Positions 17,932-26,575 of a DNA stretch of 64,000 bases are shown here, piece after piece. Position numbers and translations under genes: made by a program. The stretch is from Lachnospiraceae bacterium (lineage in GTDB: Bacteria > Bacillota > Clostridia > Lachnospirales > Lachnospiraceae): contig JAFUAB010000034.1 in assembly GCA_017460885.1 (NCBI GenBank), positions 186,001 to 250,000 of the forward strand. The letters are read 5' to 3'. A model generated the notes under the pieces. That model made no database searches, was not told the DNA's origin, and saw nothing but the letters and a program-made list of their open reading frames with translations. The first letter of the stretch is position 1; the number at the start of each line of letters is the position of its first letter.

Positions 17932-20022
17932 TCAATCTTCACTGTTCTCAGCAACCTTGGCAGCTCTTGCCGCCACTTCCTTCTCCTGGATATCCTGAGG
18001 AGCCTGCTCATAGCGTACGAATTCGTATTCATATACGCCACTGCCACCGGTCATGGATCTGAGTACGGTACAATATCCGTTAAGACTTGCCGTAGGGATC
18101 TCGGCCTCTACGACAGTCTTGCCGTCGCCGGCGGGGTTCATACCAAGCACACGACCACGCCGCTTGTTCAGATCTCCCATAACGTCTCCGGTATAGTTAT
18201 CCGGTACGGTAACCTTAAGATTTGCAATTGGTTCAAGAAGGACCGGACCTGCCTCCATGAAGCCCTTCTTAAATGCCTGCAGTGCAGCGGTCTTAAATGC
18301 CATTTCCGAAGAATCTACCGGGTGATATGATCCGTCATAAAGAACGGCCTTAACACCTACAACAGGATAAGCTGCCAAAGGTCCTCTCGTCACACCCTCA
18401 GCAATACCCTTTTCAACAGCAGGGAAATAATTCTTCGGAACGGCTCCGCCGACTACTTCCTGATCAAATTCGTACTGTTCCTCGGGATTGGATGAGGGAC
18501 TGAATCTCATTTTAACGTGACCATACTGTCCGTGACCGCCCGACTGCTTCTTATACTTGTATTCCACATCGGATGTCTTCCTGATCGTCTCTCTGTAAGC
18601 GATCTTGGGATCCATAAGCTCGATCTCAACCTTATACTCGTTCTTAAGCTTCGAAGCCACAACATCAAGCTGCATATCTCCGATACCGTACACAAGCGTC
18701 TGTCTGTTCTCTGCATCGGAAACTATCTTTAACGTCTGATCCTCATGACTCATCTTCTGCAGCGACTGGGCTACCTTGTCTATATCATTCTTGTTCGGAA
18801 CAAAATATCTCTTGACCGTATAGGGCTTGGATATTTCGGCTTTGCCGTATCTGATGGTGGTAGCCTTGGTAGAAAGGGTGTCTCCGGTACGTGCAGCTGT
18901 CAGCTTGGCGATAGCGCCGATATCTCCGGCATGAAGTTCCTTGATCTCCTCGGGTTTGGAACCACGCAGGATATAGAGTTTGTTGACCTTCTCTTCAACA
19001 TCCTTATCGTCATTGAACAGGGTGTCGTCAGATTTGATAACGCCTGAGCAAACCTTGATCAGTGAATACTTACCGATAAAGGGATCCACGATGGTCTTGA
19101 AAATATAAGCACTCTTGGCCTTGGAGAAATCGTAATTGGCCTCAAATACTTCGTTGGTCTTAAGGTTAACGCCCGCAAGCTTCCTGTTATCGGGGCTCGG
19201 CATATACTTGACGATATCATCCAGCAGTGTGAACACGCCCTGGCACAGTATCGAGGATCCCATCGATACGGGAACAATGGAGCAGTCTCCGACGTTCTGC
19301 TTAACAGCGGATCTGATCTCTGCCTCGGAGAAGGTCTCACCGTTAAAGTAACGATCCATCATATCCTCACTGGTCTCGGCAACGGATTCCATAAGGGTCT
19401 CACGGTATTCCTCAAGATAGGGCTTGTTATAATCCGGTGTATCGCAGGGTACGACCTCCTTACCCTCCCATTTGTATGCCTGCTCGGCAATTATATTAAC
19501 GTAACCCACAAATTTCTCGTTTTCACGGATCGGAAGATGAAATGGAGCTATCTTTTTGCCGTATTTCTCGGTGAGCGCATCCACAACGTTCTTATAGGAT
19601 GCATTGTCTACGTCCATATCCGTTACAAAAACAAATCTCGGAAGCTTATATTTTTCGCACATTTCCCATGCTTTTTCGGTACCGACTTCTATACCGGCCT
19701 TACCGGAAACAACTATTATAGCGGCGTCCGCAGCCGATACGGCCTCTTCAGCTTCTCCGATAAAGTCAAAAAATCCGGGGGTGTCCAGGATATTGATCTT
19801 GGTATCCTGCCATTCTATGGGAACTACGCTTGTGGAAATCGAAAAATGTCTCTTCTGTTCTTCCTTGCCATAGTCACTTATCGTATTGCCGTCTTCAACC
19901 TTGCCCATGCGCGAAGTAAGACCTGCCAGATACGCCATGGCCTCTGTAAGTGTAGTCTTACCGCATCCTCCATGTCCCAAAAGAACGACATTACGAATCT
20001 TGTCAGTAGTATAGATGTTCAT
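17932..20022 (-). CDS. elongation factor G paralogue (EF-G-like translational GTPase)
   Basis: A 696-residue protein from ATG 20022 (GGAGGG upstream) with EF-G domains I-V. G1 reads GHGGCGKTT (16-24), G3 reads DTPGFFDF (80-87), G4 is weak, and domain IV has GQYGHV. The switch II His of normal EF-G (DTPGHVDF) is Phe84. Normal EF-G begins its P loop as AHIDAGKTT. These marks place it in the second, EF-G2-like group of bacteria and not as the main fusA. The usual str-operon neighbours (rpsL, rpsG, tuf) are absent. Its exact job is not known; paralogues lacking GTPase activity but supporting translocation have been described in Bacteroides. Confidence 0.85.
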   Translation of the reverse strand: MNIYTTDKIRNVVLLGHGGCGKTTLTEAMAYLAGLTSRMGKVEDGNTISDYGKEEQKRHFSISTSVVPIEWQDTKINILDTPGFFDFIGEAEEAVSAADAAIIVVSGKAGIEVGTEKAWEMCEKYKLPRFVFVTDMDVDNASYKNVVDALTEKYGKKIAPFHLPIRENEKFVGYVNIIAEQAYKWEGKEVVPCDTPDYNKPYLEEYRETLMESVAETSEDMMDRYFNGETFSEAEIRSAVKQNVGDCSIVPVSMGSSILCQGVFTLLDDIVKYMPSPDNRKLAGVNLKTNEVFEANYDFSKAKSAYIFKTIVDPFIGKYSLIKVCSGVIKSDDTLFNDDKDVEEKVNKLYILRGSKPEEIKELHAGDIGAIAKLTAARTGDTLSTKATTIRYGKAEISKPYTVKRYFVPNKNDIDKVAQSLQKMSHEDQTLKIVSDAENRQTLVYGIGDMQLDVVASKLKNEYKVEIELMDPKIAYRETIRKTSDVEYKYKKQSGGHGQYGHVKMRFSPSSNPEEQYEFDQEVVGGAVPKNYFPAVEKGIAEGVTRGPLAAYPVVGVKAVLYDGSYHPVDSSEMAFKTAALQAFKKGFMEAGPVLLEPIANLKVTVPDNYTGDVMGDLNKRRGRVLGMNPAGDGKTVVEAEIPTASLNGYCTVLRSMTGGSGVYEYEFVRYEQAPQDIQEKEVAARAAKVAENSED

Positions 20023-20194
20023 GAACCCTCCGTTCCGGCAGTGATTATGATCTGCCATGATTATTTATGTAGTTAAATTGACTAAAAATATTCTTCCGCC
20101 ACTTAACCCTATTAGATACATTCTACTAAAATTTGATTCCCATTACAAGATTTTTTAGGCGAGTATTGAGATTGCGGTATGTGATCCGTCAAAG

Positions 20195-20272
20195 TCAATT
20201 ATGATAAAACAACAAAATATTTTCATTTATACTAATTTAACATGTTTAAACGTGATCAAATTATGATAAAAT
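20195..20272 (+). promoter_or_regulatory. duplicated AT-rich element and probable tyrA promoter
   Basis: The 341-bp gap before tyrA contains two copies of TCAATTATGATAAAA-like sequence (20195-20209 and 20256-20271), each preceded by GTGATC. The second copy supplies a possible TAAAAT -10 box (20267-20272) with TTTAAA (20245-20250) at 16 bp. The arrangement could be a promoter with a repeated operator. Otherwise the gap is AT-rich with no gene. Confidence 0.4.
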
Positions 20273-20363
20273 CTCAATGGCTGTATATGTGTCAAGCATA
20301 CATCCATACACATATGCGGATAAAGACATCTGTTTTACGGTCATAGATAAAAGGGAAAAGCAA

Positions 20364-21473
20364 ATGAACAATTCATACACTTTTGGATTCGTAGGTCTTG
20401 GACTCATAGGCGGATCGATCGCCAGGGCTCTCAGAAAGATATTTCCTAAATGCCGCATACTGCTCTTTACAAGAAGCGAGTCCACATACTCAATGGCAAT
20501 TGCGGACGGAGTTGCAGACGAAAAGCTCGAGCTCCATGACAGCAGATGGGCAGAATGCGATTATATATTCCTGTGCGCGCCCGTCGAAACAAACAATGCG
20601 CTCCTGTCAGACATAGCGCCGCAGATCGGTCCGGATACGATCATAACCGACGTGGGCAGCGTAAAGGGTCCCATCCTGGACGAGGTGATCTTGCTCGGGC
20701 TCGAGGAACACTTCATAGGCGGGCATCCGATGGCCGGCTCAGAGAGGTACGGCTATGCCAATTCCAATCCCGCGATCCTCGAAAATGCATATTACATACT
20801 CGCGCCCACTGACAAGGTTTCTACGGAACGCGTGTATGAGTTGCGTGAAATAGTTGAATCCATAGGCACCATACCGCTCATACTCGACGCCCGGCTGCAT
20901 GACTACGTGACCGGCGCGATCTCTCACCTGCCGCACGTGATCAGCGCCGCCCTCGTAAACCTCGTGCATGACGAGGACAATGCCGACGGCATCATGAAGC
21001 TGGTGGCAGCAGGCGGATTCAAGGACATCACCCGCATCTCGTCATCCTCGCCCGACATATGGCAGCAGATATGTCTGACCAACAAGGAAAACATACTGAT
21101 CCTGCTGGATCATTACATGAGCTCTTTGGAGACGATACGGGACGAAATAAGCCGGACCGAAGAAAAGAACATACACGCTTTCTTTGAAAAGGCCCGCACT
21201 TACAGGGAGTCCTTCACGAATTCAAACGCCGGCCCCATCAAGACAGAATACGTGATAACGGTAGACATTGCCGACAAACCGGGCGCGATCGCTACCATAG
21301 CTTCCATCCTTTCGGAGGAATCTATAAATATCAAGAACATCGGCATCAATCACAACCGCGAGTTCCAGCAGGGAGCGCTTCGCATCGAGTTCTACAGAAA
21401 GGAAGACACCGAGGCGGCTATCAGGATCATGACAAAACACGGTTATGTCATTCATTCAAAGGATAACGCATAA
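20364..21473 (+). CDS. tyrA: prephenate dehydrogenase with ACT domain
   Basis: A 369-residue protein: an NAD(P)-binding domain with GxGxxG (GLGLIGGS, about 11-18), the prephenate dehydrogenase motifs DVGSVK and GGHPMAGSE, a helical domain, and a C-terminal ACT domain (about 295-365) suited for feedback control by an amino acid. It oxidises prephenate toward tyrosine. ATG 20364 is chosen because AAGGGA lies upstream; the longer frame to 20277 has no site. aroA follows 52 nt later, forming an aromatic amino acid unit. Confidence 0.95.
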   Translation: MNNSYTFGFVGLGLIGGSIARALRKIFPKCRILLFTRSESTYSMAIADGVADEKLELHDSRWAECDYIFLCAPVETNNALLSDIAPQIGPDTIITDVGSVKGPILDEVILLGLEEHFIGGHPMAGSERYGYANSNPAILENAYYILAPTDKVSTERVYELREIVESIGTIPLILDARLHDYVTGAISHLPHVISAALVNLVHDEDNADGIMKLVAAGGFKDITRISSSSPDIWQQICLTNKENILILLDHYMSSLETIRDEISRTEEKNIHAFFEKARTYRESFTNSNAGPIKTEYVITVDIADKPGAIATIASILSEESINIKNIGINHNREFQQGALRIEFYRKEDTEAAIRIMTKHGYVIHSKDNA

Positions 21474-21525
21474 ATCATAATATAAAATCGGAAGTTCCGT
21501 AACAGATCATCATCAGGAGCATTAA

Positions 21526-22944
21526 ATGATCACATATAAAGTACCGTGCATATACAATAAAATATCAAGTGCCGCACGCTTAACCCCCTGCTCCGTTACG
21601 GTTCCGGGATCAAAAAGCATAACCAACCGTGCATTGCTGATCGCAGCGCTTGCAAGCGGCAGGTCGACGATTAAGAACGCCCTCTTTTCCGATGACTCCA
21701 GGGTTTTTATCGACTGCATCCGCAGCCTGGGCATCGATGCTGACGTCAACGAATCTACCAAAACCATTGTCATAAACGGTACCGGCGGCGTGCTGCCGGG
21801 ATCAGGGGAAATATATGTCGGAAGTGCCGGAACCGCGGCCAGGTTTCTGACGGCAGCTCTCGGGCTTTCAAACGGCGATTACGTGCTTGATTCATCCGAA
21901 CAGATGAAGCGCCGCCCCATCGCTCCCCTGCTTGAAACCTTAAGGAGTCAGGGAACCGAAGTGGCCTTTATGGAAAAAGAAGGGCATTTCCCTTTCATGC
22001 TGCATTCTCACGGATTTAACGGAAGTCCCATGTCCGTGAACATTGATGACAGCTCGCAGTTCCTTAGCGCGCTGCTGATCGCTTCGGTAATGTCGGATCA
22101 GGACGTGCGCATTGACGTGACCGGTCATCACGGGATGTCATACATTGACATGACCGTCAAGATGATGGAGCAGTTTAACGTCAAGGTTGAATGTTCGGAA
22201 AAACGTGACCCGGAAGACGGTTTTTACGACGAGCAATCAGGTCATGACAAGGATCTTATTACCGGATCGAATTCCTCCATTAAGGTGAAAGATGCCGAAT
22301 CTGACGGGAAAACATTTCAAATTCCGGCATCTTCTTCGTATTCTTCAAAGGATTATTACATTGAACCCGACATGAGCGCCGCGGCATACTTTTTTGCCGC
22401 ATCTCCGATCCTGGGCATAAAGACTCTCGTAAGAGGCACCTCATTTGATTCCATGCAGGGCGACGTGCAATTTGTCCATGCCCTCGAAAAAATGGGCTGC
22501 ACTGCCGAGGAATCACCCGACGGCATAATCATGAATCCTCCGAAAGACGGCTCCATACATGGCATCGACATGGACATGTCGGCGTTTTCCGACCAGGCGA
22601 TCACCCTGGCATGCGTGGCAACTTTTGCGGATTCACCGACCACCATTCGCGGCATAGGACACATACGCCTGCAGGAATCGGACAGGCTGAGCGCCATTGC
22701 AAACGAAATGCGTAAAATAGGAATAGCCGTGGACGAAAACGCGGACTCCATCACGATCTACCCCGGCTCTCCCTCTTCCGCCATCATCGAGACATATGAC
22801 GATCACCGCATCGCCATGGGGTTTTCCCTGATAGGATTAAGAAGCCCCGGGATTGAAATATCCAACCCCGGGTGCGTGGCCAAAACCTTTGAAAATTATT
22901 ACGATGTCCTTGAAGGGATGATCGCAGACCTGCGATCACGATAA
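21526..22944 (+). CDS. aroA: 3-phosphoshikimate 1-carboxyvinyltransferase (EPSP synthase)
   Basis: A 472-residue protein with the family motifs PGSKSITNRAL (K30 binds substrate), GSAGTAARFLTAAL, RPIAPLL and HIRLQESDRLSAI. It makes EPSP from shikimate-3-phosphate and PEP. It is 30-40 residues longer than usual because of a hydrophilic insert before the DYYIEPDMSAA motif (about residues 225-262). AGGAG lies upstream of the ATG. The gene overlaps the tail of an oppositely oriented HAD-gene remnant by 9 nt. Confidence 0.95.
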   Translation: MITYKVPCIYNKISSAARLTPCSVTVPGSKSITNRALLIAALASGRSTIKNALFSDDSRVFIDCIRSLGIDADVNESTKTIVINGTGGVLPGSGEIYVGSAGTAARFLTAALGLSNGDYVLDSSEQMKRRPIAPLLETLRSQGTEVAFMEKEGHFPFMLHSHGFNGSPMSVNIDDSSQFLSALLIASVMSDQDVRIDVTGHHGMSYIDMTVKMMEQFNVKVECSEKRDPEDGFYDEQSGHDKDLITGSNSSIKVKDAESDGKTFQIPASSSYSSKDYYIEPDMSAAAYFFAASPILGIKTLVRGTSFDSMQGDVQFVHALEKMGCTAEESPDGIIMNPPKDGSIHGIDMDMSAFSDQAITLACVATFADSPTTIRGIGHIRLQESDRLSAIANEMRKIGIAVDENADSITIYPGSPSSAIIETYDDHRIAMGFSLIGLRSPGIEISNPGCVAKTFENYYDVLEGMIADLRSR

Positions 22945-23028
22945 CAGCACCTTCGCAACGTCTTCCGCCGAGTCCGCGAAGCAGGTCGCGCCTGCGGTGA
23001 GCATGCCCTCCACGCTGCCATATCCGTA
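22936..23028 (-). pseudogene. C-terminal remnant of a HAD-family phosphatase
   Basis: Read on the minus strand, this piece encodes about 30 residues starting YGYGSVEGMLTAGA and ending in TGA. That matches the tail of phosphoglycolate-phosphatase-like HAD proteins, including the xGYGS motif and the aGA..ADS ending. It begins exactly after the stop codon of the ATPase gene and in the same frame, and has no start of its own. Its 5' part is nowhere in the window, so DNA was inserted or deleted at about 23029. Confidence 0.65.
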
Positions 23029-23994
23029 TTATGACTTTTTTTCAAATGGAAGAGAAGACAATATTTTTGATATGATCCTGCTATTCAGATATGAAGGATT
23101 CAATGATCTTTTATTGTATTGGAGATATGTTCCGTTGCTCTTTTCAACAAGTAAAAACGTAAAGTATCTCTCCCAGCTAAAGAATTCCGTAATCTCAATG
23201 TGTTCTTCCGGAGATGCCAGAATATTCCTCACCTCAGCATCATTCAGAACGTCCGAATCCAAAATGACCCATTCAAATGATTCAGGAAGAAACAGTGTAA
23301 TGTCGCTTCTGTTAGATATCGAATCATATATCCTCGCCATCTGTGCCCCAAAGGCAGCTCCGTCAGCAATTATAAGAGTATTTCCGGTGATCTCACCACT
23401 GTTAATGAGATTAAATATATTATCACGTCCTTTTGCAGTTATGCATTTTGAATCAGAAAACACTCCGGTCCAGAATTCATATCCGGCATTACTGTCTTCC
23501 ACCATAACCGTTTGGAATGCATTTTCGCTTTTTTCAATGATTTCGTCTGAATAAATGCGATACAATTCATGATAAACCGGCTCAAGCGAATTAAAGCGGC
23601 CGGAACTATGGATTCCATAAATCTCCGTTACGCTGTAAGGAAGAGCCATCAGGCTTTCCCTGGTAATGATCAGGTAATAGTTGTCAGAATGCCTGATTGC
23701 ATCAGCAAAATCATATGATGACACGAATCTGTTGCCTTCATCTATCAAGACTATGCTCTCATGTATCCTTGAAAGCCGATCCTGCCAGTCTTTGCCCTCC
23801 AGTACGGTACAAGCTATGTCGCAACTGATGCTGATGCCCGTGTCAGTACCGTTTAAACTGTATTCACGCACCATATCAGCAAGCGTAGTCTTGCCGGTTG
23901 CACTGTCACCCTGAATTATGGTGACGTTTCGGATTACGTCAAACTCATATTTAAGATGTGTGCTTTGTATTATCAGATGATGTCTGCCCTTCAT
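23029..23994 (-). CDS. P-loop ATPase paired with DUF4869 protein
   Basis: A 321-residue protein with Walker A GDSATGKTT (29-37) and Walker B IVLIDEGN (81-88) at the N-terminus. The remaining 200 residues, which include a toprim-like hydrophobic stretch (NTLIIADGAAFGAQM), match nothing I can name. It starts 2 nt after the DUF4869 stop codon, so the pair is translationally coupled. ATP hydrolysis is likely; the target is unknown. The gene ends exactly at the junction with a HAD remnant. Confidence 0.75.
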   Translation of the reverse strand: MKGRHHLIIQSTHLKYEFDVIRNVTIIQGDSATGKTTLADMVREYSLNGTDTGISISCDIACTVLEGKDWQDRLSRIHESIVLIDEGNRFVSSYDFADAIRHSDNYYLIITRESLMALPYSVTEIYGIHSSGRFNSLEPVYHELYRIYSDEIIEKSENAFQTVMVEDSNAGYEFWTGVFSDSKCITAKGRDNIFNLINSGEITGNTLIIADGAAFGAQMARIYDSISNRSDITLFLPESFEWVILDSDVLNDAEVRNILASPEEHIEITEFFSWERYFTFLLVEKSNGTYLQYNKRSLNPSYLNSRIISKILSSLPFEKKS

Positions 23995-23996
23995 GG

Positions 23997-24434
23997 TTAT
24001 ACGTACCGTCCTGCTATACGGACAAATTCCTTCATGTTTGTTACTGTTTCATTCGTATTTAATATTCGGATCATAAAATCATCCCGATCAAAATGCATGA
24101 TGTGCCGCAGGTTAACCGTTATGTCTTTTTTTTCACCTAACCTAAGCAGCCATTCGGAACAGTTGTCTCCACAGTTTGATGCATTAAAGATTTTATCTTC
24201 AACCTTGTCAATAAGGATAAGCGTCTTAACTCCGCCTGACAAGGATATCGGCGCAATGATTCCTAATACGGGGCTATCTATCGCACCATTTCCAAGAACC
24301 TCTGAATTGTCCACGTCGCGTATCATTTGAATGACGTCGGGATCAGAAAGCCAATCCTCCTGATAATTAAATTTAAAATATGCTGAGGTATTGTAGATGA
24401 CCTCATCAATATCTCCTAAATAAACATTTAACAT
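23997..24434 (-). CDS. DUF4869 domain protein
   Basis: A 145-residue protein with the DUF4869 pattern: MLNVYLGDIDEVIYN at the start, VLGNGAIDSPVLG, LSGGVKTLI, FNASNCGDNCSEWLL and NLRHIMHF. Function is unknown. It is the first gene of a two-gene unit with the P-loop ATPase 2 nt downstream. A GGGAGAG ribosome site lies upstream. I recall this pairing from other Lachnospiraceae, which supports a joint role, but this was not checked. Confidence 0.78.
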   Translation of the reverse strand: MLNVYLGDIDEVIYNTSAYFKFNYQEDWLSDPDVIQMIRDVDNSEVLGNGAIDSPVLGIIAPISLSGGVKTLILIDKVEDKIFNASNCGDNCSEWLLRLGEKKDITVNLRHIMHFDRDDFMIRILNTNETVTNMKEFVRIAGRYV

Positions 24435-24464
24435 ATAAAGACACTCTCCCGGTTAAGGTGTTTC

Positions 24465-24587
24465 TCAATCCGTCAACCATGCGACGCCATTCGGCGTGGT
24501 GCTGATCAACCCTGACGGGGCGGTCTGCCGGTTTATTGTCTTATTGATGACACTGATGAGACCGCTCTTGTCAACATATATATTTTT
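24465..24587 (-). pseudogene. N-terminal remnant of an AAA-ATPase/PD-(D/E)XK gene
   Basis: Forty codons without a start codon encode IYVDKSGLISVINKTIN and then unrelated residues up to TGA. The first part is very close to residues 20-36 of the two intact ATPase-nucleases (IYIDKTGLLEVLNHSI and IYVDKTGLIEILNRSI). This is a third, decayed copy of that gene family. Confidence 0.6.
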
Positions 24588-24596
24588 TAACCATTT

Positions 24597-24830
24597 TTAA
24601 TGATAACACAAAACAGGCGGCCATTGAAGACCGCCCGTAATACTTGTAATCCGTATGCCATTTGTGATTTCGATATAACTTGTTGTGGTAAGATCACCTT
24701 TTACTATGAGAGTAGCACCTTCTTCTATGGTGAATACGCATCCGATCTTCACGTCTCCAGGAATGGTTACCACGGCACCATTGGTTATCTTGACGCTATC
24801 GTACAGACCATTAGGTGCAAATTCAAACTG
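24597..24830 (-). pseudogene. C-terminal remnant of a secreted beta-helix-like protein
   Basis: About 77 codons in one open minus frame encode beta-rich repeats (VKITNGAVVTIPGDVK, FTIEEGATLIVKGDL, YIEITNGIRITSI), as found in surface proteins with beta-helix repeats. There is no start; the frame emerges behind the stop of the first ATPase-nuclease gene and runs through the hairpin repeat to a TAA. I read it as the tail of a lost surface gene together with its terminator. Confidence 0.5.
24600..24638 (-). terminator. repeated terminator hairpin, copy 1
   Basis: This is the first of three copies of a 38-nt block (others at 29143 and 33226). The stem ACAGGCGG/CCGCCCGT has one mismatch and a 10-nt loop; on the minus strand it is followed by TTTTGTG. 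Confidence 0.65.
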
Positions 24831-24846
24831 ACTCCGTCCCCGTGGG

Positions 24847-26457
24847 TCATCCGTTCGTCAGTTTTTCAATCCTGCAGCTGTACCTGCCGGTCTTTTTGGT
24901 GTAGTTTATTCCCACGAGAAGAATTTCTCCGCTGTAGTCCGACAAGGCTCCGGCGTATTCCCTGTCACGGATCTGCCTGATGGCGGCCCTGGCTGAGCGG
25001 GTCCACTTAAGCTCCACGATCATCGCGGGATGCTCTCCTTCATTTCTTGGGATGAATGCGATGTCCGCAAAGCCTCTTCCGGCGGGCAGTTCTCGTTTAA
25101 CGTAATAATACTTTCTGGCAGTGTAATAACTCATCATGACGGCGCAGGCCAGGGCGTTTTCGTCATTGAAATTGATGATGGACGCATAGTCCTGCTGCGA
25201 CTTACTGATAACTTCGGCCACCTTCTTTTCGTCTCCGGCCCAGGTGGACTTAAGCAGGGCATCCGAAGACCTGAGCGCATCCTGCACATCAGTCCAGTCG
25301 CCCACCTTTACGGCACTCTCAAACACCTCCCTGACCTCTTCGTTGGGGACAAATGCCTCGCCGGTCTCCGGATCATATCCAAGGTATCCCATGTGGATCA
25401 GGGCCGTCAGCACGTCGTCCTTGGTCTTATAGTGAGTCAGGTCATTCTGAAACGTGGAGGCGTCCACCGGGCGGCGTTCTCCCGCGATCATGGCAACGAC
25501 GTCATTCTTCAATCCGGCCTCGTTTAGCTCAATGTAGTCATTTATGGTTTCAAATGCTCCGGTATTTTTCCAATAGCTCTCCGTGGTGCCGTCAAGCATG
25601 GCATGCACGAGTGAGTTTGGATTGTAAATGTGTATCTTTTTCAGATCATGTTCCCTGCCCTCATGCCACTGCATGCGGTATCCGTCATACCAGTTCCTCA
25701 CTTCATCCGCATCCATGTTGTAGTCCCTGCACAGACATTCAACCTCCTGCTCCGTAAAGCCAAAAAATGGCGCAAGCTGTTTGGGAGATATCATGGTATA
25801 TTCGGTAAAGTTGTTGAGTGCGGATTCTCCCCTGACTTTTTTGATGGGCAGTATCCCGGTAATGTATCCAAGAGCCAGGAACCTTTTGGATTCCTCTGTC
25901 TTAAAGAAACCGCGCAGATATTTGAGGTAATCCGTTATCAGCTTCTCATCGTCCTTGGCATCGCGGATAATGCATTCCCATTCGTCGATGATAACTATGA
26001 ACCGGATCCCATCATGCTCATAAACCGAGAACATGGCCGCAGGCGTATTTACCGGTTTCTCTTCCTTGAGAAACGGAAACTCTTTTTTCATGGACTCCAG
26101 CAGGGCTTCATCCATCATCGGGATCACGTCCTCCGGAGTCTTAGCCGCATTAAGAAAAGTGGCCACGTCAAAATGCAGCACGTTGTACTTGTTCAGGTGC
26201 GTCTTGAAATCCGGAACCTTCGAAATCTCATACTTTGAGAACAGTGCTTCGGAATCACATCCACGGCTGTAATAAGCGTCTATCATCCCGGCGGCCATGG
26301 ACTTGCCGAAGCGTCTGGCACGGCTGACGGCGAAGAAATGGTTTTCTTTTCCAATGGAATGGTTCAGAACCTCCAACAGTCCCGTTTTATCTATGTATAT
26401 GTCCGAATTAATTGCAAGCTGAAAGCTTTCGCTTCCGGGATTTACGTAAGTTCCCAT
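24847..26457 (-). CDS. AAA-ATPase with C-terminal PD-(D/E)XK nuclease domain, copy 1
   Basis: A 536-residue protein of the DUF1703-type family (AAA-ATPase-like plus PD-(D/E)XK). The N-terminus has IYIDKTGLL and a Walker A-like SRARRFGKS (45-53), then FIVIIDEWE (152-161, Walker B position). The C-terminus has a nuclease-type core with Asp465, Glu482-Leu-Lys484 (GFADIAFIP...IVELKW). Role in bacteria is unknown; a DNA-processing or defence function is possible. Copy 2 (27486-29093) is nearly identical in the first 115 and last 220 residues but differs in the middle. A GGAG site lies upstream of the ATG. Confidence 0.85.
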   Translation of the reverse strand: MGTYVNPGSESFQLAINSDIYIDKTGLLEVLNHSIGKENHFFAVSRARRFGKSMAAGMIDAYYSRGCDSEALFSKYEISKVPDFKTHLNKYNVLHFDVATFLNAAKTPEDVIPMMDEALLESMKKEFPFLKEEKPVNTPAAMFSVYEHDGIRFIVIIDEWECIIRDAKDDEKLITDYLKYLRGFFKTEESKRFLALGYITGILPIKKVRGESALNNFTEYTMISPKQLAPFFGFTEQEVECLCRDYNMDADEVRNWYDGYRMQWHEGREHDLKKIHIYNPNSLVHAMLDGTTESYWKNTGAFETINDYIELNEAGLKNDVVAMIAGERRPVDASTFQNDLTHYKTKDDVLTALIHMGYLGYDPETGEAFVPNEEVREVFESAVKVGDWTDVQDALRSSDALLKSTWAGDEKKVAEVISKSQQDYASIINFNDENALACAVMMSYYTARKYYYVKRELPAGRGFADIAFIPRNEGEHPAMIVELKWTRSARAAIRQIRDREYAGALSDYSGEILLVGINYTKKTGRYSCRIEKLTNG

Positions 26458-26575
26458 ATGTTACGTCTCCGATCGGATTGTCCTTACAAAACATCAATTA
26501 CGCCGATTCATTAGGTGACGTGCTGATCATTTCAATCACCTTTTCATGTCCGGTCCAAACGGTGGGCATGCAACC

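Noticed and set aside
26498-26569. A 23-codon minus-strand frame between the TPR gene and ATPase-nuclease copy 1 (starts MPTVWTGHEKV).
   Set aside because: Too short and without a clear ribosome site or known family; it may be another gene stub but cannot be supported.
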